Shown here: in pieces, positions 35,536 through 45,650 of the stretch
Numbering within the stretch: the first letter of the stretch is position 1
Layout: every line of letters begins with the position of its first letter
From: Glebionis coronaria
Lineage: Eukaryota; Streptophyta; Magnoliopsida; Asterales; Asteraceae
Length of the DNA stretch: 64,000 nt
Reading direction: 5' to 3'
NCBI GenBank assembly: GCA_025667525.1
Contig: CM046878.1
Location: 102,377,237 to 102,441,236, forward strand
Notes under the pieces: generated by a model
Told to the model about the DNA's origin: nothing
Databases searched by the model: none
What the model saw: only the letters and a program-made list of their open reading frames with translations
Made by a program: the position numbers and the translations under genes

Positions 35536-35880
35536 TTTTTTTTGAACGGCAATTTTATTAAACTAGCAAGAAGCTAGAAAAAGAAACATATTACAAACAA
35601 TTTTTACAAGCAGAAATAGGGTCCTTTAACCAATCGAGCCATAAAGGCAGAAAGGTTTTGGACCTATTAACAATCCAAGAAAAAGGGAAAGTTTTGATGT
35701 CATCCATGAGGGTATCTTTCCATGGAGGCTTTTCGTCGAAGCAAATCTTATTGCGGTAGCACCAAATTACCCAAATAGTAGTTAGAATGACCCCATCCAT
35801 AATGTTTTTAACCTGAGCTGGAAAGATTGTTAAATCAACCCATGTTATAAGGTCCATAAGCGTACTAGGCACTGCCCTAT
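35536..35880 (-). mobile_element. 5'-truncated LINE, zf-RVT tail, minus strand
   Basis: On the minus strand, residues such as TTIWVIWCYRNKICFDEK and PFSWIVNRSKT (ORF 35591-35872, stop at 35591) are the C-terminal tail of plant LINE ORF2. They are followed by a 3' UTR and an A-run (T8 at 35536-35543 on plus). About 345 bp survive, as expected for 5' truncation during target-primed insertion. A clear target-site duplication was not found. Confidence 0.8.
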
Positions 35881-36095
35881 AAAAACTTTTAAATTGTGAT
35901 TAGTGGTTGTTAAAAACATAAAGCAGAAATGAGTATAAATAGATTTTTTTTTTGTGTTTGGAGCATCTCTTAATAAGATATATGAGATGCAGTTTTGTTT
36001 TGTTGATAGATGGCTGCCTTGGAATTATTCTTATGCGTAATTTGTTTTGGGTTAAACTGTATCTTACTCACGTTGCGGTATTTTTTTGTTAATAG

Positions 36096-39000
36096 ATGTG
36101 GGCCACTACTGGAGCAAGCTACTTACAAGAATCGTCAACGACTCTACCTTTCGGAACAGGTTAAAGAAGCTCTTGATTAATCTTATAAATCATCAATGTA
36201 TTGACGAGACCATTTTTAATGCTAATTGCACCTACATTACTTGTTGCAGACTGATGGTAGTGTTCCAAACACTCTCGTGATTGCAAATTGTGAAATTGTC
36301 AAACCAAGAGTTTCAGCTGCTGAACACATAGCACATGTGATGATATGTTTCGATTTTTTAAGTTCTATGGTTCTGTTCGTTTTTTCTCACAAATAGCAAG
36401 TTCTTATTTACTACTCAGTTTTCTGTATTATTTGACTAACGACTGCTGGTTTTGTAGTTCAATGAAGAAGCACGATCTCCTTTCGTAAAGAAGTTTAAAA
36501 CCATCATCCACTCTGGAGAGGTAAAGACAAGTGTGCATCCTATTTTACCTTTTTGCATATGCAAAGAAATTTGTATTTGACATTTACTTATATTTATGAA
36601 GGTAAATCGGATCAGAGAGCTTCCTTAGAACAGCAAAATAGTAGCAACGCACACCGACAGTCCTGATGTATGGTTACATGCTTTATTTCTTTTTGTCAAT
36701 ATCTTGTTGGTCGTGATATGTGATTTTATCGATAAGACTTTTTTTTCTTTGTTCGTATTGCTTTTGGATCTAGGTTCTTATCTGGGATGTTGAAGCTCAG
36801 CCCAATCGCCATGCTGTCTTGGGAGCTACAGAGTCTCGTCCTGATCTGGTGGGTCATTGTAGATAGTTGTAGAAAGTTGGGTGGGTCGGTGCTTGTGTAA
36901 CCTGTCAAAAGGGTCTGCACAGGCCTCAGGCTGAACCATAAACTTTTTTTTTGTCTTCTCATCAGTTCTATAATCATTACCGTTTTAAATATAATTGAAA
37001 ACTATATATTTAATGGAAACGTGTTTTTGAAATAGACGATTTGGGTTTTACTATATTCGGGTGACTTCTATAACCCAAATCTACCCGTTAGGGACACTAT
37101 GTAACCCAAATTGACCCGTTTAACCAATAAATGACTCAAAAGTGGCACCTATGTATATAGTCATAGTGCAGACTCTTCCATGCTTACCTATTAACATGAG
37201 TAGATGTTTTTGTTTTGTTCTTAGAATACGTCTGTCATGCATACACTTGATGGTTCTCTGTTGTGATGTGAAATTGTTGATATTCTCGGTCATATGGGTT
37301 TCGATAGCTGTATTTATATGTATCCGCTTTCATAGCAGAATGCCAGAGAGTTGATTTTGTTATATAATTGACCTTGTAGATCCTGACTGGACATGAAGAA
37401 AATGCAGAATTTGCTCTTGCTATGTGCCAGAGTGAACCCTTTGTACTCTCTCGAGGTGATATGTTTTGCAGATCTGTGTTTTTAGTTAATGTACTCTAGC
37501 ACCTTTAGCTGTTAAATGTAATCGAGTTCCTAATATGCTGTTTTGGCAGGCAAGGATAAGTCAGTCGTTTTGTGGAGTATACATGATCATATCTCAACGT
37601 TGGCAACAGATTCTGGGAATGATGGTAAAAGCCCAAAATCTGGGACTGATGATAAACCAACTGAAAGCCCTAGAATTCAAGCAAGAGGTATCTTCAAAGG
37701 GCACGATGACCAATATATATGACATGTCTAGTTTGCTAACTGAGTTTTCTTATATGGTGAAGTCCACAACAATTCTGTAGTGTTGGTGACGATTCCTGTC
37801 TCATTCTATGGGATGCAAGAACCGGGTCTTCTCCAGTTGTCAAGGTGATTTTCACATTAACTCTTACTTCGGGTTTCATCAAGTTTGTGCTTGTTTGACG
37901 ACTTTAGTAGTTTATTTTAGTTTGTATTGGTTTCATGAAATCTCTTAAAAGTCGACTTTATAATTCTTTGCAGGTTGAGAAACCTCACAATGCTGATCTC
38001 CACTGCGTTGATTGGAACCCCATAGATGAGAATTTCATTTTGACGGGGTAAATTATAAATCACATATATGTTTCTTCTGCTATGTTTACAACCATTCAAG
38101 ATTGTTGAATATATATTTGTTTTCTTTTTAGGTCCGCAGACAACACTGTTCGCTTGTTTGATCGTCGAAGTCTTACTTCTAATGGGGTTGGATCACCCGT
38201 ACACGTATTTACCAATCATAGTGCTGTTGTTCTCTGTGTGCAGGTATTGACTTCTTTTTTTCGTATAAATCATCTTTTTACCTTCATAGGATTATTCATG
38301 CTTATTTAACGTGTTGAACAATATATTTTAGTGGTGTCCTGACAAATCATCTGTCTTTGGAAGTTCGGCTGAAGATGGTGTCTTGAACATCTGGGATCAC
38401 AATAAGGTAGGAATCATTTTCATTCACAACTTAATTTCATTTCAGGTCCTCTTATAGTTCCATATATCACGTGCAACAGTATGCAAGTATCTTAATGATT
38501 TACAGAACAGCGAGAGTATGAAAAGAATAAAGCATTTCTTATGCATTCTAATGTGATGTGTTCTATTTTCACGTCTTCTAAAAACAATTTTGTGTATATC
38601 CAGGTTGGTGAACGAACCGGTCCAGCCTCAAAATTTGCACCAGGCTTGCTGTTCCGCCACTCTGGTCACAGGTATGAAGATCTCCCAGTTTTTCAATTTA
38701 GAAAGACCCACAATCGACCCATTCATAACCAAAACGACCCAATCATAGATTGATGGGTCAATATGCTCTAGTTATGTTTTCCAGTTTATTACTTTATAGT
38801 TTATACACGAGGTGAGTTATAATACATATTTGACAATTACAGGGATAAGGTGGTCGATTTTCACTGGAACTCGCATGATCCATGGATGATTGTCAGTGTA
38901 TCTGACGATGGTGAAAGTACTGGTGGAGGTGGAACACTGCAGGTATGATTGGTTATGGTTATTGCTACATTATTCTCCCCAATTATATACTAGTAACAAC

Positions 39001-39137
39001 CAAAAACTCACCCTTTTCTTTTGCGATCAAATGTGCAGATATGGAGGATGATTGATTTGATTCACAGACCTCAAGAAGAGGTTATCAACGATATGGAGCA
39101 ATTCAAATCACACATCCTCACTTGTTCAACTCCGTAG
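36096..39137 (+). pseudogene. FVE: MSI4/FVE-like WD40 protein gene, 5'-truncated and stop-interrupted
   Basis: Exons read in order at 36096-36159, 36250-36336, 36458-36520, 36602-36667, 36774-36848, 37380-37455, 37550-~37710, ~37763-37844, 37974-38047, 38132-38243, 38332-38406, 38604-38671, 38843-38942 and 39039-39137 (TAG). They match MSI4/FVE, the RbAp48-type WD40 histone-binding protein of the autonomous flowering pathway: AEHIA, FNEEARSPFVKKFKTIIHSG, GHEENAEFALAMC, QFCSVGDDSCLILWDARTG, GSADNTVRLFDRR and others. Defects: the N-terminal ~100 residues (first exon) are absent; a TAG at 36626-36628 replaces the expected Gln after RIRELP; LSR replaces LSG in one repeat; and about ten residues around GHDD are lost between 37710 and 37763. 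Introns are retained, so it derives from genomic DNA, not a retrocopy. Most splice signals are intact. Confidence 0.88.
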
Positions 39138-40725
39138 GATTTAAATTCGTTAGACTTTTGATTCTATTGAGTGACTTGGATATCCTTTCTTGATACATCA
39201 TTATGTTGTATGAGAGGATCTGTAACATGTTGATTTCAGTTGTGTTGGAAATTTGAACTTATTGTTTTAAAGTCGATTAGTGGAATAAAGTAAGCCCCTC
39301 TTTGTCTCATTACTATCTTATGAGTTAGTTGGTGTTCTTATGCATCCAGTTTGCTTTCTAAAGCCCCTTAGTGATTATTAGCATATTGTTAAAAATATAT
39401 AAGCTTATAAATTGCAGAATATTTGATGATTTTAGTCAGATAACATGATATAAGAAGAAAAAGAAGGCGTAAGATCATCCGCTGTGGGTTCGCTCTGCTT
39501 TTGTGGCCATGCTCTCTGTCTGACCGTCTCTGGGGTCTTTTCCACGAGTGAAAATGCACGCGCAGGCGCCCCTAACGTTATAAGAGACTGTGTTTCATGT
39601 AATCATATCACTTTAAGTTTATTGACTTTATCCAACCATCTAAAACTTGTGTAATTGTTTAAGGGTGGGGAAAAAACGATTCAAACCGATCTGGTGGTTT
39701 GTAATTGGTTTAATAAAATAGCTGGGATCGGTTAAAACCGAGGCGATCCGTTTAAAACAGCTTAATGCCGACCCGGTTGGGTAAAAGTATAAAAAAAGTT
39801 GGTTTCAAACCTATCCGGTTATAAGTCAAACCGGTTTGTTGACTCAAATCGAATCGGTTTAAAAACCGATTCGATTAAAAAAACCGACACCTCTACCTGT
39901 GATATAAGATTGTTAAAGCTGCTTCAAAGAAAAAAAGGGAGAAAATGGAAAAAGTATATAAGAAACCTGTAATTAGTAAATCCAATAACATAAAGTCATA
40001 AAATGATAAATCACTCCATTTTCTTCTTCATGTTCTAATTCTGGTTGATTATGATGATGTTGATTCTAGTAATTTTCATTTCAATCATATCATTTTGTGA
40101 CTCATTTTATCTTCCTTGTTAGCGACCTCATAATTGGTATACGTAGTGTGTGAAGTGAGGTTAGATATCTAGATTGTTTATCACTAGATTTAAGACAAGA
40201 TTGTATAGACCGACAGACCCATTTGCATGAAATGTAACTTTCTTGATGCTAGATGCCCTAATGCAAACAAATCCCCTTAAAAAATCTGTTGCAAACACCA
40301 AATAAAAGACGTTAATTGAAGCATTTGGACATTGATGTTCTCAGGTCCCTGTTCATTAGCATGTTTCTGCATTCTGTCGTCCGGCATCTGCACGGTTGCT
40401 TCGTTCACCCAGTAGCTAGTTGTGCTTGCAGATGTTCAAGTACACGTGAGTCCTCTTCTAACTGCTTCGTTCATCCCCTGGCTTAGAAATTGGACCTTGA
40501 CCCTCTTATGTATTTTCAAAGTAGCAAAACTCAACATTATAGGCTAACAGAATCCAAGTCTTTATATAACACTCATGAGTTCGATGGTATTAAGAATTAA
40601 CGGCTAAGATTAATTAAATGTAGGGTCTATGAGTGTCCACAGTGGATACTAGTTTGTTGTCACCTTTCGTATGTACTCTATCCATGTGGGACTTATCATA
40701 ACTAAAATTGTATTTGTTGTTGCAG
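39138..40725. other. 3' UTR of the FVE-like gene and gene-free sequence
   Basis: 39138 to about 39300 probably corresponds to the 3' UTR of the FVE-like gene. From there to 40725 no exon was recognised, apart from the small MITE at 39660-39895. 40330-40450 has gene-like composition and may hold an unreadable upstream exon of the next fragment. Confidence 0.4.
39660..39895. repeat. Possible hAT-like MITE
   Basis: TAAGGGTGGGGAAAAAACGA at the left and, inverted, TAGAGGTGTCGGTTTTTTTA at the right; the interior alternates AACCG/CGGTT. Similar in style to 20538-20955. The flanks do not show a clear 8-bp duplication. Confidence 0.4.
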
Positions 40726-41169
40726 CTGATCGGCGTCCCAGTTGTGATTCTGATATACAGCTTCTTTCAGAAAGATATGAAGCAGAGTTCGGTATGTCAT
40801 CCTTTCTTGTTCAATGTACAATAGTTTGATGTGTTTAATTTTTTGTTTCTATCGGAAAGATACCAATAGCATTCGACTCGATGGGTTTTTATTTTATTTT
40901 TATGTGACATTACAGTACTCGAAGGCTGTAGCTAGAGGCTTATTGGCGCTTCCAGTTGGTTAGTCTTTACTCTTACACCTTTTGTTGTTTTCGTGGTTGC
41001 ACATGAATAGACAGAAATAAGTTTTTCTAAAACAATGTAGTATTTTTTTCCCTTGATAGCAATATATGATCTGTTATTAGTATACATTGGCACTTGACTT
41101 ATGTTAATTTTCAGGGGCTATTTTCAATGCACTAGGAGCTATTGCTTTAGGCGCACCAGTTGGAACTCG
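40726..41169 (+). pseudogene. Three-exon fragment of a probable PIG-F (GPI-anchor synthesis) gene
   Basis: Exons 40726-40791 (LIGVPVVILIYSFFQKDMKQ), 40916-40958 (YSKAVARGLLALPV) and 41115-41169 (AIFNALGAIALGAPVGTR) join in frame through GT-AG introns. They give about 55 residues of a hydrophobic, multi-pass membrane protein. The GAIALGAPVG segment resembles plant PIG-F, the ER membrane partner that helps transfer ethanolamine phosphate during GPI-anchor synthesis. The match is from memory, so the name is tentative. Neither the start nor the end of the gene is present; no continuation was found after 41170. Confidence 0.5.
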
Positions 41170-41554
41170 GTACGTACTTTAATTTAATTTAATCTCAGTT
41201 ATGGAACTCTAGACCATAATTAGAACCGAGAACTTAAAATTAATACCAAAAGTCTTCCAGCTTTAGAAGTTATCCTTTCAAACAGCTTTAGTTTGCTAAG
41301 TTGTGCAGCAATTGGAATTCAAAGTTATACAATGATTATATACTCGAATAATTAACAAACTATTGAAATAGCTCAAACATATAATACCTGAATGCAATAA
41401 GAGAGAAGTGATGACAAATCCTTCTTCAGATTGTTACAAATAACAAAATAGATTTTCTCAACAAATGCAGTTAGTTGTTTTCAAAAGAGTAAATCTGGGT
41501 ACTTTTACTCCACCTGGCGCACCAAATCACACAATAATGATTTACATAAGGTAA

Positions 41555-41635
41555 CTCAAGCTTAAGACCCGTTGCAAGATCTTTATGAACAAAAGGTACA
41601 TGATACCCGCCATCGAAGTAATTGTCACAGAATAC
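41555..41635 (-). pseudogene. Single-exon fragment of a choline monooxygenase-like Rieske oxygenase
   Basis: On the minus strand a 3' splice site (TGCAG) opens an exon reading VFCDNYFDGGYHVPFVHKDL then ATGLKLE. This is the conserved mononuclear-iron region of plant choline monooxygenase-like proteins, with the His-x4-His pair in HVPFVH. The donor that should follow KLE is TT rather than GT. Only this exon was recognised, in the orientation opposite to its neighbours, so it is an isolated captured or relic piece. Confidence 0.75.
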
Positions 41636-41639
41636 CTGC

Positions 41640-43140
41640 AAAAAAAAGCGCAAACTATCATATTGGTAACCAGTTTTTTATTGGATAACCATGGTATTTA
41701 CCATGTTTGTCCTACCTTCCAAATGTACTCTGTTGTATATTAACGTCCACAACAAAAATAGCTTAAGGACACATTAACTTCATTGGTCCTTAATATATGG
41801 GAAGTGCTTATAGGCCACTGCATACCCACATTTGCTCACCAAGTTATTGAGAAAAGCTTTTCTTCTACTTCTAAATTGAGAAGGATAAATGGCCACCATA
41901 TGCCTACTCTTAATTGTACAAGTCCAAATTCCTTAACATCAAGACAATCATACAAATGTCTGAAGTAATACGCAGTGTATATGTCATAAAAGCAAGCAAA
42001 ATTACATGTTACAGTAATATTTTAGAGATGTTTCGTCATTTTTAAAATTATCGTTCCGCAAAAACTACAATAACTTGATAATTTAGAGAAATTAAAAATA
42101 AACTTTCTTATGTACTACGTACTAAAAAGTAAAAACACCTACAAATCGAAGTACATGTATTTTCATATGTGAACACAGAAACGTAAATAGTGATTCATAC
42201 CACATTTTATATAAATCAGAAACTAACCCCACATTCGGTATCAATAATACTTAATATAGTTGACGCATTTCAAGAAACAGTTAATCTGCATATAGACAGT
42301 AATACTTTTCTAAATACAATGAGATACAAATTCATGGTCGTCAATTAGAAATGTAAAAATGTTGATAAACGTTGGTCGCTGGTTTGACAGAAGCCTCCAA
42401 CCAAAACATAAATTACGAAATAAGGTTTGACAAATCAAATTAACATGATAAATTGAATGAAAATAGGCAACACGCATACACGAAAATTATGGGTAAATGA
42501 AAGAAAAAAGATCATGTGTTTTGCCAGATCAAAAAGATTAGTGATGTAAATATTGAACTTTTGGATTGGTATGACAGTTAAAAATATGATAGAAAAACTC
42601 GGAGAGAAAACCGTCATGCATATATAACGTTATATTATGACGTAAGAATTGGGCAAGTTGAATTCAAAACCTTTTCATTTATTATATATAAAGATTTCAG
42701 CCTATGATTACAGAAATTATATATATACACCAACGCCGATCATTAATTAAGATCCACATGAACAAAACTTACCGAATAACTGAAATTTGTGTGTCTGTCC
42801 ATGTCATTCACAAAGGTGCTAACCTCATTAGATTTTGGGAATAAAAAATGGAGGATCTAAAAACCAGAACGTGGCGATGGTTTTTAGATTTTTTCTGGGT
42901 TTGAATTGTTAATGGAGGTTAGGGGAGGGGGTACGGGGTGATGAAATTGTAAAGGATATAATTGGGGGTGGGGAAATGCAAGGTATTAGATAAGGGAGAT
43001 GATTCGCACACTCAAAATATTGATTAGGACACTCAATGTACAAACAGATAAAGCACAATATGGATTCTGGTACAACTATATAATGCACATGATGGAGTGT
43101 CCAAATCAAATTCATGAGTGTGCAAATCAATTCCCATTAG
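41640..43140. other. Gene-free interior of the inverted-repeat block
   Basis: AT-rich sequence with no exon recognised. About 42780-43010 has a pyrimidine-rich, promoter-like composition when read on the minus strand, similar to 34100-34250 at the other end. Confidence 0.4.
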
Positions 43141-43179
43141 ATAATTGTACAAGTATCTCAAGCTAATTGTACAACTAAA

Positions 43180-43677
43180 TAATGCATTGGTTTTTTTTAT
43201 AAAAATTTAATACTTTATAAAACAAAAAAACTTTTTAATAATTAATTATAAAAGTACAAGTCGCTTAAAATATACACTTACACATTCTTACACCATAAGT
43301 ACAAGTCGCTTAAAAGGTACAATGACACATTCTTACACATTCTTACACCATTAGCAGAAGTCGCATAAGTTTTATTAAAGTAGCATAATATTTTTAATAA
43401 ATAAAATATAATAAAAATATGTTACAAAAATAATATAAATAAAAAGTTGCATAATAAGAAATTCAAAGTTGCATAAAAAGATACCTTACACAATTGTACT
43501 TGTTTCTTAGACAAATTGTACTTTTTTTTGAAAAAATACAAGTCGCTTAGGTTGCATAAAGTAGCATCGGTTGCATAGGGTAGCATAAATTGCATAGGTC
43601 TATTTTGGGAAAATGAAACAAAGTTGGGTTAGTTTGGCAAAAGGACTTCATGAAAAGTCTATTTGAGTAATTAGCCC
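43180..43677 (-). repeat. Right long terminal inverted repeat with tandem 10-mers
   Basis: On the minus strand the repeat begins GGGCTAATTACTCAAATAGA at 43677 and carries the units ATGCTACCCT, ATGCAACCG, ATGCTACTTT, ATGCAACCT, AAGCGACTTG (43540-43598 plus coordinates), then AAGTACAATTTGTCT and GTGTAAGGTATC. It mirrors the left repeat in order, with many differences and indels. Confidence 0.65.
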
Positions 43678-43972
43678 TTTCTATAAATAATCTCATATAA
43701 CAAGACCTTGCTCATTTATATCTATACCATATACACTTTTTATTAATTTTGGATTAAAAGTTATTATTTTTGTTTTTTCATAAAACAATTGCGCAGGTAC
43801 ACCATCGTGAAACACGATTTTAAAACCTCGTTGTTAACATATATGGCGAACACGAAAAAGTAACAAACACTTATAGTTGATTTTATAAAATTTAAATTAT
43901 AATTCCTTTCAAACCAAATAAGATTATGTAAATAAATTTATATTCAATTGAATTACATCATTTTAAGAGGGC
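43678..43972. other. Spacer between the inverted-repeat block and the Harbinger element
   Basis: Contains AATAATCTCATATAACAAGA at 43686-43705, which with the following bases repeats 33560-33593 in the same orientation. No gene. Confidence 0.5.
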
Positions 43973-45068
43973 ACGATACGGTGGCTGGTCGTTTTGCTGG
44001 CCACCACGTCGCAACTGTATCATGGGTGGCGTCGTGGGTTTTGAGCTGGAGATAGCCAACTGACGTTAAAGCTGACGGCGGGAGGCCATGGCGCAGCTAA
44101 CCATATCATGGCTCGCGCCATGGGTCTGTGCTTTCATTTTTTTTTAATTTCTTTAATTTTTTTTTATTTTTTTTAAAGTTACCGTTTGAATAACAACTAC
44201 TTTTTTTAATGTTGTTTTGACCGTTTGGGGCACAAAAAACCCCACTTTCCAACAATCACAACAACAAAATTTCAAATTTTCCAATTGTACACCCGAGCAA
44301 TTTAATTTATGGTTTCAACAATCTCAACAATCGCAAATCTTTCAACAATCACAACAACAAAATTTCTAAAACTTTCCGCAACACTCGTCACAAGAACCTT
44401 AAGAGCCCGATGAGCCCGATGCGCCCGAAGAACAACCCGTGTGTCCATCGAAGAAAGGTTCGAGAAAGAAACATATGTCTAAACGAGACACGAAGAAAGA
44501 TGCACCACCACCACCGAAGTCGGACCGTGCTTTTGGAGCCAACGTGAGGAAGAGTTTTGGCCAAGTGCTGGATTGAAATATCCGAAGACCCGAAGGTCGG
44601 GACCGATCAACCACACGATACGTTTTGGTACCAAGTTATGGATATGTATAACGACCGGCTTAAGGATGAGGGTTTTAAAGCTCGAAACAAAAATATGTTG
44701 ACTGGAAAGTGGACGAATTTAAACCGCGAGGTTCATAGGTTTAATTACGCCAAAATTTTTTGAGTGGCGAAAATTAAGACGATTTGATGACTCGTGTGAT
44801 GAGTTTGTATCGAGATGAAAACGGGAACACGGAGTTTCCACACAATAGTGTTTGACTTGTTTTGAAAGACAAGTATAAATGGAAAAATCCCGATTCAACT
44901 CGAACACGCCGTGCCCGAGGGAAGATAGCCGATCTAGATCCGGATCTTTTCAATGACGATGAGATCCCGCGTCCATCCGGTGTTCCAAGAATAGCCAAGA
45001 TTCAACGCTCCTCAAGCTCATCCGCCACATCGGGGTTTCAATTGGTCGAATTGCTACAACAACATATG
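43973..45068 (+). pseudogene. PIF/Harbinger element left part with ORF1 (Myb/trihelix-like), broken
   Basis: A GC-rich terminus starting AGAGGGCACGATACGG after TTTTA (43968-43972), with subterminal GGCTCGCGCCATGGG, is typical of Harbinger elements. A leader rich in CAACAATC repeats is followed by ORF1 pieces: KKGSRKKHMSKRDTKKDAPP (about 44450), AKCWIEISEDPKVG with MLTGKWTNLNREVHRFN (44557-44760), and LVLKDKYKWKNPD with IQRSSSSSATSGFQLVELLQ (to 45060). This is the DNA-binding companion protein of Harbinger transposase, often misnamed GST T3-like in plants. It contains several frame breaks. It is cut at 45068 by the copia LTR; the rest should lie beyond the right edge. Confidence 0.78.
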
Positions 45069-45574
45069 TGTTGGGAATTATTTGTTAAGTGTCAAGTACC
45101 GTTAGTGTACTCCAAGTACTGTTAGTGTTATGTAAGTACCGTTAGTGTTAGCGCGGTACATAGTAAGTACTGCTACTTATAAAGTAAGTACTACTATGAT
45201 GATTAGGACGAATATATCTTTGTATAAGATATGTCATAGTTATAGTTAGAGTATATCTTATGAGATATATCTAAATAGTTAGAATATTGATAATATATCG
45301 TCTGTGATATAATTATCTTTATAGAATATTCTAAGGTTTCTAGGGTTCCTTACTCTATAAAAGGAACATAGGTACAATGTCTTTCATGTACCTCGTTCAA
45401 GTCGATTAATAAGAGAATCGAATAGTTAAAAGTAATTCTGTTTTTCTGTGCTTTATAAGTTAGATTCCGCATAACTTATTTAGTATTAATAAGAGTGCTT
45501 AAAGTGTTTTAGTTTGATTACAAACTATCATACTAATTCTTAACAGTATATAGATCCAACCAAAGGGATCAACA
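45069..45574 (+). repeat. 5' LTR (506 bp) and PBS of the Sirevirus-like element
   Basis: Starts TGTTGGGAATT and ends GGGATCAACA (inverted ends TGTTG/CAACA). The primer-binding site TGGTATCAGAGC at 45577-45588 follows after AG. A TATA box TATAAAAGG lies at 45355-45363. Near the start, CAAGTACCGTTAGTG-like phrases recur several times (45101-45180); AGTACCGCTA-like phrases recur in the 3' region around 50860-50945, where they may be the U3-proximal equivalent. The 5 bp before the LTR are ATATG. Confidence 0.88.
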
Positions 45575-45650
45575 AGTGGTATCAGAGCTTGTTGAGAAAC
45601 TCTGAAAAAGAAGAACACGAACCCATACACTCCACACATACCAAATCTCA

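Larger units (their letters stand above)
33700..43677. mobile_element. Candidate 10-kb Pack-MULE carrying pieces of three genes
   Basis: Both ends read inward as GGGCTAATTAC then C/T then CAAATAGA, and the similarity continues with interruptions for several hundred bases (left to about 34080, right from about 43180). The flanks ATTTTATAA (33691-33699) and TTTCTATAA (43678-43686) match at seven of nine positions; 9 bp is the Mutator duplication length. Neither end has a partner inverted copy nearby, which argues against two separate MITEs. The interior holds exon-intron pieces of an MSI4/FVE-like gene, a probable PIG-F gene and a choline-monooxygenase-like gene, plus a LINE end and small MITEs, and no transposase. 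The alternative is two unrelated MITE-like copies that happen to flank a gene graveyard. Confidence 0.5.

Noticed and set aside
35211..35577. Overlapping 113- and 80-codon ORFs on opposite strands
   Set aside because: GC-rich MITE-like sequence; neither translation shows a domain, and both cross the LINE junction region.
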